Origin: an uncultured Thermogutta sp.
GTDB lineage: Bacteria; Planctomycetota; Planctomycetia; Pirellulales; Thermoguttaceae
Assembly (NCBI GenBank): GCA_937128505.1
Contig: CAKZMM010000083.1
Span: 1 to 64,000 of the forward strand
DNA length: 64,000 nt
Direction: 5' to 3'
The position numbers and the translations under genes were made by a program. Numbering within the stretch: the stretch's first letter is position 1; every line of letters begins with the position of its first letter. The notes under the pieces are model-generated. The model was not told the origin of the DNA. It saw nothing but the letters and a program-made list of their open reading frames with translations, and searched no databases. Positions 25,308-33,494 of this stretch are shown in pieces.

Positions 25308-26255
25308 TTAGGTCGCGGCCTGAGCCAAGGAAGCCATCACGCGATCGGTGATCATCTGAACCAAAGCCTCGAGCTGCTCGGGGGGAATTGCCGCCGGAAT
25401 TCCCGGCGAAGCCCCGCCGGAAGATCCCGCCGGTAACGCTGGGGTCTGCCCGTTGCCGCCCGACTGCCCCTGGGTACAGGTTTCACCAGGAGCTCCCGAA
25501 CTTTGAAATAGCGGGGGCGAAAAGGCCTGCGGGCAAACCTGGCTTTGTCGCCAACTTTCCCGAAAAACATCATTGGCGCAAAGCTCGCAGTTTTGCAGTT
25601 CTAACCGAGGGTCTTTCAATCCCCATACCTGTTTCAATTGAAGCAGGGCCTGTGCCTCAGGCTCCGTGAAGTAGTGAACCCGGCCGAGGCTTCGAGAAAG
25701 CATCAAAATCCGACAGTAGGCATCAAGAATTTCCGTCCACCAATAGGCTTTCTCCACGGTCTCGTCGTAGCTTACGGTACCGTGGTTCGCCAAAATGATG
25801 ACATTCGTCTTGTGGACAAACGGAAGGACGGTCGCGGCAAATTCCTGACCACCCGGGATGGCATATGGTGCAATAGCCACATTGCCGATGAAGATTTCTA
25901 CTTCGGGCAAGACACACTGCGGCACGGGCTCGCGAGCCACGCCAAAAGCTGTTGCATGGGGCGGATGACAATGCACCACCGCTCTTATATCCGGCCGGGC
26001 TTTCATGATTGCCAAGTGCAGCTTCACCTCGCTCGTCCGCTGCCGCTGCCCGGCAATTTGATTCCCCTCCATGTCAACAATGCAAAGATCCTCCGGCTTC
26101 ATGAACCCTTTACAGATGAGCGTTGGGGTACACAGAACTTCGTTTTCGCTCAATCGGTAACTGATATTACCGTCGTTGGCCGCGGCAAAGCCCCGCTGAT
26201 AGAGCCGCCGACCAATTTCGCAAATCTCTTGCTTGACTTTGTACAGATTGGTCAT
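25308..26255 (-). CDS. Class II aldolase (fuculose/rhamnulose-1-phosphate type) with C-terminal encapsulation helix
   Basis: 315 residues from ATG 26255 (GGGGGA about 8 bases upstream; a GTG two codons earlier overlaps it). Residues 1-225 are a class II aldolase/adducin domain: GRRLYQRGFAAANDGNISYR, the conserved TSEVKLH glutamate, zinc ligands in AVVHCHPPHATAFG and the third His in ILANHGTVSYDE. It should split L-fuculose- or L-rhamnulose-1-phosphate into dihydroxyacetone phosphate and lactaldehyde. A Pro/Gly/Ser-rich linker (about 240-290) leads to a final amphipathic helix (PEQLEALVQMITDRVMASLA). This is the classic encapsulation-peptide layout and matches the aldolase of the PVM microcompartment described in Planctopirus limnophila. 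Last gene of the locus. Confidence 0.92.
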   Translation of the reverse strand: MTNLYKVKQEICEIGRRLYQRGFAAANDGNISYRLSENEVLCTPTLICKGFMKPEDLCIVDMEGNQIAGQRQRTSEVKLHLAIMKARPDIRAVVHCHPPHATAFGVAREPVPQCVLPEVEIFIGNVAIAPYAIPGGQEFAATVLPFVHKTNVIILANHGTVSYDETVEKAYWWTEILDAYCRILMLSRSLGRVHYFTEPEAQALLQLKQVWGLKDPRLELQNCELCANDVFRESWRQSQVCPQAFSPPLFQSSGAPGETCTQGQSGGNGQTPALPAGSSGGASPGIPAAIPPEQLEALVQMITDRVMASLAQAAT

Positions 26256-26417
26256 GGTCACTTCCCCCGCTCACACCGCAACTTTTCGCCATTCCGGGGT
26301 TATTTCGAGTTTTTCCGAGCTTCATGGCTCCTTGAACTCATCTTCGATTCACATCACAAACGAGTGTCGTGCAAGGCTTTATCGGAACAAGTAGCAAACG
26401 CTCATTCGCCATGAAGC

Positions 26418-26729
26418 CTATGAGTAGGTTCCCTCGATGGGTACTAGTGGCTCCACATCGACCCGGTCCAAAATCGCCGCGTTATACGCATCAATCGGCT
26501 TGACATCCGGATGAAATGGCTGGGCCGCTTCTCGGCCTTCGCTAATGGCAATCCAGTTGCCCAAGCCGGCCGCCAGTTCGTCGTAAACCACCACTTCTTC
26601 GCATGGTCCTGGCCGCCCCGCCAACAAATCTTCCAAACTTAGAGGCACCACAATCTTAAAAGCAGCACCTTGAAGGCTTGGGTGCCACCGGTTCAACGTT
26701 ACCATTCCAACCACTTCCCCGATCCGCAT
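26418..26729 (-). CDS. Microcompartment vertex protein BMC-P (EutN/CcmL family)
   Basis: 103 residues, a single EutN/CcmL domain. It begins with the typical MRIGEVVGMVTLNRWHPSLQ, followed by FKIVVPLSLEDLLAG, the turn VVYDELAAGLGNWIAISEG and the closing AAILDRVDVEPL. Such proteins form pentamers that cap the twelve vertices of the shell. It has a small insertion around 'RPGPCEE' and diverges from the other two BMC-P of the locus, as is normal for the three-paralogue set of PVM compartments. It lies 162 bp upstream of the aldolase on the same strand. Confidence 0.9.
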   Translation of the reverse strand: MRIGEVVGMVTLNRWHPSLQGAAFKIVVPLSLEDLLAGRPGPCEEVVVYDELAAGLGNWIAISEGREAAQPFHPDVKPIDAYNAAILDRVDVEPLVPIEGTYS

Positions 26730-27143
26730 AGGCCTATTACCCTGTCGAGTTGCCCGGATGTTTTTCGCCCAAAAGCTCCCTTCGAACCTTTTGCAAGTAA
26801 AGGCTCGATCTCACATCGGCTTCGATTTTCTTCTGTCTTATTGACCTCTTATTCGAGCGAAGGAGTCCTTTTGGCTAGTCAGTACGATTCCCGGGTCAAC
26901 CTCAGATTAATCCCCCTTGTCTCCGCCCCATCGTTTTCCCTTCCTTTGGTCGCTTCCGAGAACCGCGCTTGCTGTTTACCCGAGCTGCTTTTGCCCCCCA
27001 AACCCCGACCCGTCTCGGGTAAAGCAATCCTCCCTATCTTCGCTGCCCCCACCTAACTCCCTATGTCTTTTCTCCGCCGCCGCTTAACCGGGTGTAGCGT
27101 TTATTTCTCACCCCTACTGCGGATCCCTTCTTTTGACGGAGAG
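26730..27143. other. Large spacer inside the microcompartment locus
   Basis: 414 bp, strongly purine-rich on the transcribed (minus) strand, with a long inverted repeat at 26969-27023 listed separately. No ORF is credible. Such a gap is unusual inside an operon and leaves room for a leader, processing site or internal promoter for the downstream BMC-P and aldolase genes. Confidence 0.45.
26969..27023 (-). promoter_or_regulatory. Long inverted repeat (RNA hairpin candidate) in BMC locus
   Basis: TTTACCCGAG (26975-26984) and CTCGGGTAAA (27014-27023) are perfect inverted repeats around a 29-base loop. The pairing can be extended outward by TTGC (26969-26972) with GCAA (27024-27026 region) across a two-base bulge. 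There is no T run after it on the transcribed strand, so it is more likely a processing or stability element than a full terminator. Function is inference. Confidence 0.45.
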
Positions 27144-28019
27144 TTAGGTTAGTTCTGCGCACAATGCCTGGGGACATTCGTACGGAGCTTCGCGGAAAAA
27201 GGTGCTCAAAATTTGAACCAACTGCTGAAGGGGCATCCGCCGTGAATGGACTACCAACACATTCGCGCCGACATCTGCCGCATGTTCGCGCAGTTGTTCC
27301 AAGGACTCGGCCCAAATCGCCCGTAAACTCCGCCGCCGGTTGGCTAAGCAGACCGCTGCTGCCGGATGTGTCGTCAAGACCGCCCCGACCTGCGACGCTT
27401 CACTCAGGCTTTCGGCCAACCGATTTGTGGCAGCTATCAAGCAGGCCCCTTGCTGCCATCGCAGCGATACAGCCTCCGACTCCAAACGGCGAATAAGCTC
27501 TCCCGGATCGTACCGTCGGCTTACGATCTCCAGAATCAAAAGCCTTCCAGCGTCGGCAATGCCTTTTTGCTCTCGGTCGCCCGAACGCCGAAATTCTAAT
27601 GTGATTCCCCGTTGCTTCAGTTCATCGATAACAGCCGGGGTAATCACCGACCGCGTCGGGACGATAAGCCGGCGGATTCGCCCTAAGTGCTCCTCCACTT
27701 GTTTGAGGGTAATCACCCGGTCGGTCAGAACCAATTGACCATCGGTGGAGGCAGTCTCTTGCTGCGGGGCGGGAATCGCCGGGGAGGGCTGCCCTTGACC
27801 CACCAATGCGGCGCCGTCACTCTTGTGATCTGCGGAAAGTACCTGCCCCTTTGCATCCATTGTCACCGTTCCTTCCTCGGTGACCTCTTTAGCGGATGGG
27901 TCCGCCCCCTGAGCACGGCCTGAAACGCTCGTCGCCCCCCCCGCGGTCCTCTCCGCGGAAATCCCGCTAAGCCGTGCCATCACTTCCCGGACGATTTGTT
28001 CGACCAAAGGATCGGTCAT
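27144..28019 (-). CDS. Microcompartment-associated RpiB-like protein with N-terminal encapsulation helix
   Basis: 291 residues. The N-terminus ([20 protein letters not shown]) is an amphipathic helix nearly identical in pattern to those of PduL and the aldehyde dehydrogenase here, followed by a variable linker to about residue 95: an encapsulation-peptide layout. A middle segment (TDRVITLKQVEEHLGRIRRL, VITPAVIDELKQRGITLEFR) looks like the short module found in Eut/Pdu accessory proteins. The C-terminal part (VLTTHPAAAVCLANRRRSLR, then ADVGANVLVVHSRRM) resembles the RpiB/LacA-LacB sugar-phosphate isomerase fold, but I cannot find a convincing catalytic Cys/His pair. A lumen-located accessory protein or degenerate isomerase is likely. 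Function unknown. Confidence 0.75.
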   Translation of the reverse strand: MTDPLVEQIVREVMARLSGISAERTAGGATSVSGRAQGADPSAKEVTEEGTVTMDAKGQVLSADHKSDGAALVGQGQPSPAIPAPQQETASTDGQLVLTDRVITLKQVEEHLGRIRRLIVPTRSVITPAVIDELKQRGITLEFRRSGDREQKGIADAGRLLILEIVSRRYDPGELIRRLESEAVSLRWQQGACLIAATNRLAESLSEASQVGAVLTTHPAAAVCLANRRRSLRAIWAESLEQLREHAADVGANVLVVHSRRMPLQQLVQILSTFFREAPYECPQALCAELT

Positions 28020-28070
28020 TGTTCAGTCTGCCAGATCCCGTTGATTAGCTCCGATCCGCTTTTCCCGCTT

Positions 28071-28139
28071 GAGGTCATTCGTTCGTAAATCTGAACGGAT
28101 CCGAGGCCAAAACCGCTAAGAGGCCGCCCGAATGATCTC
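28071..28139 (-). promoter_or_regulatory. Inverted repeat in spacer before the RpiB-like gene
   Basis: GAGGTCATTCG (28071-28081) and CGAATGATCTC (28129-28139) can pair over 11 bases with one G-T wobble. An inner pair GTTC (28081-28084) and GAAC (28093-28096) lies in the loop. This is the only notable element in the 300-bp gap 28020-28319, which otherwise shows no coding pattern. A second long inverted repeat occurs in the next spacer of the locus. Confidence 0.35.
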
Positions 28140-28319
28140 GTATTAAGTGCGGAGCAAACCCGTGCTCAATGCTGGACTTTTTCGTTTTGAGGTTTATTTG
28201 AAGACGCGTTCCTTTCGACACTTTCCTCCGCGGATAGCTGCGAGAGGGGTTACTCCTCGAGCTTGAATTGCAGCAATGCGCTCCGCTGTGCGTTCGGATC
28301 GCGGCTGCCGGGTGAAGAC

Positions 28320-28583
28320 CTACCGCTCGTCGCAAATGCCAATCACCGACCACCGAACCGGTGTCACTTCACTTTGTAGAAGTTCTCGCGTACCTTTCCC
28401 GTCGCTCGATATGATAACCGTCGCTCCCCGCCCAGCCCCTAGGCTATCGACCGCGAGGATTGGTTCGCCCTCCGGGGTCTTGCCATCGGCAGCCAAGGGC
28501 TGCACCACGATTAGCTTCCAGCCTTTCATCGATGGATGACGTACCGTCGCCGTCGCGGAACCAAGCACACGTCCTGCAAGCAT
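28320..28583 (-). CDS. Microcompartment vertex protein BMC-P (EutN/CcmL family)
   Basis: 87 residues, the minimal EutN/CcmL domain: MLAGRVLGSATATVRHPSMK, WKLIVVQPL, the conserved ILAVDSLGAGRGATVIISSD and a closing VRWSVIGICDER. The 'DSLGAGxG' turn and the C-terminal 'IGICD' strand are family hallmarks. It forms shell pentamers. It lies 397 bp downstream of the aldehyde dehydrogenase and 300 bp upstream of the RpiB-like gene. ATG 28583 is the only good start; its ribosome site is weak. Confidence 0.92.
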   Translation of the reverse strand: MLAGRVLGSATATVRHPSMKGWKLIVVQPLAADGKTPEGEPILAVDSLGAGRGATVIISSDGKGTRELLQSEVTPVRWSVIGICDER

Positions 28584-28980
28584 GGTTTAAATCACACTTA
28601 GAATTGTCTTTCCACAAAGACTCATGAGGCTGCAAGCTCCACCGACAAAAAAGTTCGACTTTGAAACTTTGGGATTTCTCTCGTTCGTCAAAACGATGGC
28701 CCAGGCGGTCATTAGGTTTGAGTCCAACGTTTTTTTACTTCCGACTTTTTGCCCTTGCCAAAGCCATGCCTGCCTCGAACCTCTTGAACCCGGCAATTCA
28801 GCTCAGTGATGCCGAAGCAACCCAGCACGATGATCCCACACCAACACGGGAGCCCGGTTTTCTGACGTCAGCTTTGGCCGCCGCATGACATGTACTCTTT
28901 CGCTCGTTTTCTTCGAACCGGGCCCTCCAAACCCGATCCTCCATATTTGACCCCGAGATATTTGTTCTACAGATTCTGGA
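28584..28980. other. Spacer inside the microcompartment locus
   Basis: 397 bp with no credible ORF and no clear terminator behind the aldehyde dehydrogenase. It contains AAAGTTCGACTTTGAAACTTT near 28648 and the palindrome CTGACGTCAG near 28862. An internal promoter for the following BMC-P gene could lie here. Confidence 0.35.
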
Positions 28981-30423
28981 TTACTTCCCCAAAATCCGCA
29001 GGTTATCGACCATCACGCAGTGGCGCTCCCGGGTAAAGGTCAAGGGTGTGGTGACGCCCTCGCCGGTCGGACCCGCAATGGAGAAGGAGAGATAGCCCTC
29101 TCCGCCGATTCCTAAGCCTGCCAAACTTGGACCGTTTTTCACAAACAATGTGGTATCCATCACCTTTCCCATGCGGGTCATATTCTCGACGTTGGTCGAA
29201 TGGATAATCGCCGTGTGACGGAAACCGTGCTCGCTACGGTGGGCCATCGCGATAGCTTCCTCGACATTACGGCAGCGCACAAACGGCAGGAAAGGCATCA
29301 TCTGCTCGACCGAGACGAAGGGATTGGCTTCCTCCGTCTCGCCGAATAGTAGGTCCGTTTCCGGGGGCACCCGCTTTCCTATCGCCGCCGCCAATACCGC
29401 AGCATCTTGCCCGATGAATTCCCGGGCGGGAACGTCGTGCTGGTCGTCTCCCTCACCGACTTTGGTGATGGCAATGCGGGTGAGTTTATCGATTTCGGCT
29501 GAATTTAGTCGGACCCCACCCGCCCGCTCCATCGCCGTCATCATCCAATCGAATACTTCCTCGACCACAAAAACCTGTTTTTCCGAAATGCACAATAGAT
29601 TGTTGTCGTAAGCAGCACCACGCACGATAGCCCGTGCCGCCCGATCCAGGTCCGCCGTCTCATCGACTACTACTGGCGGATTGCCTGGGCCTGCAACAAT
29701 CGCCCGTTTGGCCGCCTGCATAGCGGCTTTGGCGACCCCAGCTCCCCCGGTCACGCACAGGAGATTGATGTCGCGGTGGTTGAATATTTGCCGCGCTGTT
29801 TCCAGCGTCGGTTCAATGATGATCGTAATCAGGTTATCGATTCCCAGATCACGGTAGATCGCCTCGTTATACCGGCGAACCCCCTCGGCAGCCACCCGCC
29901 GTCCCCCCGGGTGCGGATTGACCACCAGCGTATTCCCGGCAGCAATCATATTGATGGCATTACCGGTTAAGGTTGGCAACGAATGGGTTATAGGTGTAAT
30001 CACCCCAATCACGCCAAAGGGGGCGTACTCGATCACCGTCAAACCGTGATCGCCGCTGAAAACATCACTCCGCAAAAACTCCACCCCCGGGATGCGTTCA
30101 CCTGCTACCCGCATCTTTTCGATCTTATGGGCAAGTCGACCGATCTTGGTCTCCTCCATCTCCATCTTGCCCAATTCCTCTGCTTGCTCGATCGCAATGC
30201 GGCGGATGTGGTCGATGATCCGCTTGCGTTCGGCCAAGGTCCGGCGGGAAAGTTGCTCAAAAGCCTCCCGCGCCGCGGCGACGGCTTCGTCCACGGAGGT
30301 GAAAAGCCCCAAGCGCCCTTGGAAGCTACGGACCGGCGTCGGCGGCACGCGTCCGTTGCTGGCGGCCAAACGCTGGAGCACTTCCGCAACCACGCTTCGG
30401 ATCAAGTTTTCATTCACTTGCAT
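28981..30423 (-). CDS. CoA-acylating aldehyde dehydrogenase (PduP-like) with N-terminal encapsulation helix
   Basis: 480 residues from ATG 30423 (a TTG six codons upstream is the earliest alternative). The first 18 residues ([20 protein letters not shown]) form the amphipathic encapsulation helix typical of PduP, followed by a short linker. The dehydrogenase core then runs with the nucleotide-binding and catalytic parts: [53 protein letters not shown] and the catalytic Cys278 in [12 protein letters not shown]. It should oxidise lactaldehyde to lactyl-CoA with NAD+ inside the shell, supplying PduL. The gene ends with the family's [19 protein letters not shown] stretch. It follows the BMC-P gene by 45 bp, so these two are probably cotranscribed with ackA. 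Confidence 0.93.
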   Translation of the reverse strand: MQVNENLIRSVVAEVLQRLAASNGRVPPTPVRSFQGRLGLFTSVDEAVAAAREAFEQLSRRTLAERKRIIDHIRRIAIEQAEELGKMEMEETKIGRLAHKIEKMRVAGERIPGVEFLRSDVFSGDHGLTVIEYAPFGVIGVITPITHSLPTLTGNAINMIAAGNTLVVNPHPGGRRVAAEGVRRYNEAIYRDLGIDNLITIIIEPTLETARQIFNHRDINLLCVTGGAGVAKAAMQAAKRAIVAGPGNPPVVVDETADLDRAARAIVRGAAYDNNLLCISEKQVFVVEEVFDWMMTAMERAGGVRLNSAEIDKLTRIAITKVGEGDDQHDVPAREFIGQDAAVLAAAIGKRVPPETDLLFGETEEANPFVSVEQMMPFLPFVRCRNVEEAIAMAHRSEHGFRHTAIIHSTNVENMTRMGKVMDTTLFVKNGPSLAGLGIGGEGYLSFSIAGPTGEGVTTPLTFTRERHCVMVDNLRILGK

Positions 30424-30468
30424 GGCAGAATCGCCCCCCAATCGAATCGCGGCGGCTCAATTTCCGCC

Positions 30469-30792
30469 TTAACTTTCGCCTTTCGCTTGCTTGCTATAAA
30501 CGCAAACATTCTCCACGTGAATCGAATCCACAATGCCAATAATTACCGTGTCCACCGGCAAGTTTTTGGTTTCGGGGGTCAATCGGGCGCTCGATCCCTG
30601 GGTCACCAGCACATATTCGCCCTCACCGGCTCCCACGGTGTCGACGGCAACCAAGGTACGGCCGGTGGTTTGTAGGCTCCGCCGGCTCTGAGCATCGAGC
30701 CGGTAGGGCTCGACGACGAGCAGTTTCCGCCCGACCATCGAATCCACTTTCTGCGTGGAGACGAGCGAGCCGGTCACCTTCGCTACAAACAT
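30469..30792 (-). CDS. Microcompartment vertex protein BMC-P (EutN/CcmL family)
   Basis: 107 residues: MFVAKVTGSLVSTQKVDSMV, KLLVVEPYRLD, the signature LVAVDTVGAGEGEYVLVTQG and the closing DTVIIGIVDSIHVEN. It is a standard EutN/CcmL vertex pentamer subunit with a longer C-terminal tail than the 87-residue paralogue. Its GGAGGG ribosome site overlaps the last codons of ackA (ackA stop at 30796-30798, start ATG at 30792), which indicates translational coupling with acetate kinase. Confidence 0.94.
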   Translation of the reverse strand: MFVAKVTGSLVSTQKVDSMVGRKLLVVEPYRLDAQSRRSLQTTGRTLVAVDTVGAGEGEYVLVTQGSSARLTPETKNLPVDTVIIGIVDSIHVENVCVYSKQAKGES

Positions 30793-30795
30793 CGT

Positions 30796-31980
30796 CTAAC
30801 CCTCCAAAAGCCGTTTGGTGAGCCGAGCAACCACTAACTCTTCATTGGTGGGAATAACCCAAATCTGAGCTCGGCTTTCGGCGGCATGAATGGGCCCTTC
30901 GCCGCGAAGCTCGGCATTACGGGTAATATCCAGCACCAGCCCTAACTCTTTAAGGTCCTGAAGCACCATCGCCCGGAACGGTGGCTGGTTCTCCCCGATT
31001 CCGCCGGTGAACACAAGCACATCTACTCCTCCCAGCTCCACCAAACATACCCCCAGGTAATGCCGCACATCCGAAGCGAACACCTCGAGGGCCAATTGAG
31101 CTCGTTGGTTTCCCTGAGAAGCCGCTTGGAAAAGGTCCCGCAAATCGCCGCTTAGCCCACTTATACCCAAAAGCCCCCCCTGTGAAGCCATGATCGACAA
31201 AATTTCCGGGAGAGATTTTCCCGTGTGCTTCATAAGAAGTGGCAGCGCATACGGATCGAAGTCCCCCACGCGATTATTCTGCGGCAACCCACTTTGGGGG
31301 CTCATGCCCATGCTAGTCATGACACTCTGCCCGTTGCGGATGGCACAAAGCGAGCTGGATCCCCCCAAATGGCAGGAAATTATCCGAAGATCGCGTCGGC
31401 CCAAAAGCTCCGCCACTCGCCCAGCGATATAACGGTGGCTCGCCCCATGAAAACCGTAACGACGAATCTGCCACTGAGTAGCCCACTCCAAGGGGATTCC
31501 ATACAAGCGGTTTCGCTCCGGAATGGTCTGGTGAAAATCGGTTTCGAAGGCCGCCACCAGCGGGATCTGCGGCATCTTTTCCCTTAACAGCCGCATTGCC
31601 CGAACATACGGCGGGTTGTGGGCCGGAGCGACCTCGTTCATTGCCTCCATGGCCTGGAGTAGCTCCTCTGTGACATACTGGACGCCGGTTACTGCTCCGG
31701 CATGTACGGCCTTAAAGCCCACCGCGGCGACCTCCCCCGGATCCTTCAAGCAGCCGAGGACCGGATCGGTCAACTTTTCAAGCGACCACTGCAATGCGAC
31801 GGCATGATCCGGCACGGGCCGCTGTTCCTCGTGCTGCCTGCTACCCACCGTCAGATAACAACGACTGGACGGGCTCCCGATCCGCTCTACGCCACCGCGA
31901 GCCAATTGCTTTTCCTCGGCCATGTCAAAAAGCCGATATTTAAAACTGGTGGAACCGAGGTTGGCCACTAGGATTTTCAC
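30796..31980 (-). CDS. ackA: Acetate (short-chain acyl) kinase
   Basis: 394 residues, close to the 400 usual for AckA. It begins at GTG 31980 behind a very strong AAAGGAGG site. Family motifs: MKILVANLGSTSFKYRLFD at the N-terminus, RRYGFHGASHRYIAGR, ISCHLGGSSSLCAIRNGQSV and LVFTGGIGENQPPFRAMVLQ. It transfers phosphate from acetyl- or lactyl-phosphate to ADP. In this locus it most likely completes lactyl-CoA to lactyl-phosphate to lactate plus ATP, following PduL. In PVM loci AckA is a usual member and is not obviously encapsulated; here too there is no terminal helix extension. Confidence 0.93.
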   Translation of the reverse strand: MKILVANLGSTSFKYRLFDMAEEKQLARGGVERIGSPSSRCYLTVGSRQHEEQRPVPDHAVALQWSLEKLTDPVLGCLKDPGEVAAVGFKAVHAGAVTGVQYVTEELLQAMEAMNEVAPAHNPPYVRAMRLLREKMPQIPLVAAFETDFHQTIPERNRLYGIPLEWATQWQIRRYGFHGASHRYIAGRVAELLGRRDLRIISCHLGGSSSLCAIRNGQSVMTSMGMSPQSGLPQNNRVGDFDPYALPLLMKHTGKSLPEILSIMASQGGLLGISGLSGDLRDLFQAASQGNQRAQLALEVFASDVRHYLGVCLVELGGVDVLVFTGGIGENQPPFRAMVLQDLKELGLVLDITRNAELRGEGPIHAAESRAQIWVIPTNEELVVARLTKRLLEG

Positions 31981-32319
31981 TGCCGCCTCCTTTGCTTCCT
32001 GAAAGCCTCGGTACTCCTTTGTTCCAAAGGCCTCCGGTGCTTTGTTGCTTAACCCACCCCTCGGTACTTCCTAGACGTTTGACTCCACCGGGTTAAACGG
32101 GTCTCTCTCGACATTCCTTAGACACCATGACGCCAAGATCCGGAATCACAAAGCCTTATCCCTGGCCTTTTTCCAACGCATTTGGACGCACCTTCCAGCC
32201 ATCGGTCTCCGACCAGGGCCCGGTGCTACCCATCGTCGTTTGGAACCCTGACAAAGGAAAATGGGCCGCGGATCTATGCCGGCAAAGCCTACGTCCATGA
32301 CAGGGATTAGCCGGTAGAG
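31981..32319. other. Spacer between BMC-H and ackA
   Basis: 339 bp without a credible ORF. CTCGGTACTCCTT near 32009 recurs as CTCGGTACTTCCT near 32061. The strong ackA ribosome site sits at its left edge (31986-31993). Confidence 0.35.
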
Positions 32320-32589
32320 CTACGACAGATAGGCGGCAATGACCCCCTCCGCTGGCCGAGGAATGATGTGGCTAGCGACAAGCTCGCCCACCTGCGAGGC
32401 AGCATTTGCCCCTGCCTCCACGGCTGCCCGAACACTCCCTACATCTCCTCGGACAATCGTCGTCACCAAACCACCGCCGATTTGCACCCGCTTGACGATC
32501 TGCACATTGGCCGCTTTAGCCATCGCATCAGTTGCTTCAACTAGTGCTACAAGTCCACGCGTTTCCAAAAGCCCAATGGCATCTTGCAT
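32320..32589 (-). CDS. Microcompartment hexameric shell protein BMC-H
   Basis: 89 residues from ATG 32589 (GGGAG about 8 bases before; a GTG three codons upstream lies inside that site). A single Pfam-BMC domain in canonical order: [60 protein letters not shown], then [20 protein letters not shown]. The pore-loop region reads 'QIGGG'. It forms the hexagonal tiles of the shell facets. The second BMC-H gene lies 327 bp upstream; the two share most motifs but differ in pore and C-terminus, so they are likely co-assembled paralogues. Confidence 0.95.
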   Translation of the reverse strand: MQDAIGLLETRGLVALVEATDAMAKAANVQIVKRVQIGGGLVTTIVRGDVGSVRAAVEAGANAASQVGELVASHIIPRPAEGVIAAYLS

Positions 32590-32915
32590 GGTTGTCACTC
32601 CCCTTTAGTGAGCCAAACGGCAACAAGATTTTATTAGCCAAACCGCAACCTGATTTCGAGCTTGGTTCTGCATGAATCCATTCTTTTTCAGGCAGAATCC
32701 GTCTGTTTCACGAATTCTCAGTTTTCTAAGTTTCGCGCCAAATCACAAAGAGCCTTTTGGGACCAAGCCGCCCTATTGGGAAAACCCCTCCTCAAAGACT
32801 CAAACTCCGGAAAAAGCCACGCAGGGATCTTTGTGCGGCGACGATAGCACTCACCGGGATCCGCTTTTCCTTAAGCCCGATTCCTCTTAAGGGCAACATT
32901 CGTGGGTCTACCCGG
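32590..32915. other. Spacer between the two BMC-H genes
   Basis: 326 bp without a credible ORF. It holds the tandem repeat at 32611-32656 (listed separately) and CCTTAAG near 32866 facing CTTAAGG about 10 bases later, an inverted repeat close behind the upstream BMC-H gene. Confidence 0.4.
32611..32656. repeat. Tandem 21-base repeat upstream of BMC-H
   Basis: AGCCAAAC-G-GCAAC then AAGATTT at 32611-32631 is repeated at 32636-32656 with three changes, period 25. It begins 21 bases upstream of the BMC-H start at 32589, so it is in the leader or at the promoter on the minus strand. A similar arrangement exists before the other BMC-H gene. Confidence 0.55.
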
Positions 32916-33230
32916 TTAATCCTGGCCCCCGGATTGCTTGCGGCCTTTGACCGCCTGAGGCAGTACAACCCCCAGATCATCGTGCGGCCGCGGAATCACC
33001 TGCACACTCACCACCTCGCCGATGCGGCTTGCAGCGGCAGCGCCGGCATCGGTGGCAGCCTTAACCGCCGCCACATCGCCCGTCACAAACGCGCTGACCA
33101 GGCCGCTGCCCACCTTATCCCAACCGAGGAATTCCACATTCGCCGCCTTCAGCATGGCGTCGGTTGCCTCGACCAATGTGACAAAGCCCTTGGTTTCGAT
33201 CATCCCCAATGCTTCCATCGCCTTCGCCAT
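32916..33230 (-). CDS. Microcompartment hexameric shell protein BMC-H
   Basis: 104 residues, one Pfam-BMC domain: [80 protein letters not shown]. The pore loop is 'KVGSG'. Compared with the 89-residue paralogue it has about 15 extra C-terminal residues ([14 protein letters not shown]) that could line the outer or inner face. Start ATG 33230 with GGGAG about 9 bases upstream. It lies between pduL and the second BMC-H gene. Confidence 0.95.
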   Translation of the reverse strand: MAKAMEALGMIETKGFVTLVEATDAMLKAANVEFLGWDKVGSGLVSAFVTGDVAAVKAATDAGAAAASRIGEVVSVQVIPRPHDDLGVVLPQAVKGRKQSGGQD

Positions 33231-33250
33231 AATTCACTACTCCCTAGAAG

Positions 33251-33322
33251 TTAAGGACCCAAACTTCGATTTTTCTTTAAACCGAAATTCACCGTTGGCT
33301 TCTTAAACCCAAATTCGCCGTT
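33251..33322. repeat. Tandem repeats upstream of the second BMC-H
   Basis: TTAAACCGAAATTCACCGTT at 33277-33296 recurs at 33303-33322 with two changes, period 26. A weaker third unit begins at 33251 (TTAAGGACCCAAACTTCG). The array starts 20 bases upstream of the BMC-H start at 33230, the same position relative to the gene as the repeats in front of the other BMC-H. The rest of the 264-bp gap shows nothing else. Confidence 0.55.
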
Positions 33323-33494
33323 TTGTTCCTCTAGGACACTAAGGGGCTCCAGCTTGCGAATCCTCCATTTGTGCCAGGCTGAGCAACCTCTTCAACCGTA
33401 CCTTTCACGACGTCTCGACGCGGCCTTCAGCCTGCGCCATTTCGCTCCGGTATTTCCATCCTGATACGCAAGTTCGTGCTTTACTGCATGGCCG

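Noticed and set aside
25638..26414. 258-codon plus-strand ORF across the aldolase
   Set aside because: Antisense to a class II aldolase with intact zinc ligands.
27144..28019. Assigning the RpiB-like protein as a working ribose-5-phosphate isomerase
   Set aside because: The fold resemblance is partial and the catalytic residues were not found, so the reaction is not claimed.
29983..30675. 230-codon plus-strand ORF across the aldehyde dehydrogenase and BMC-P genes
   Set aside because: Antisense to two clearly identified genes; its His-rich sequence is typical of reverse frames in GC-rich DNA.
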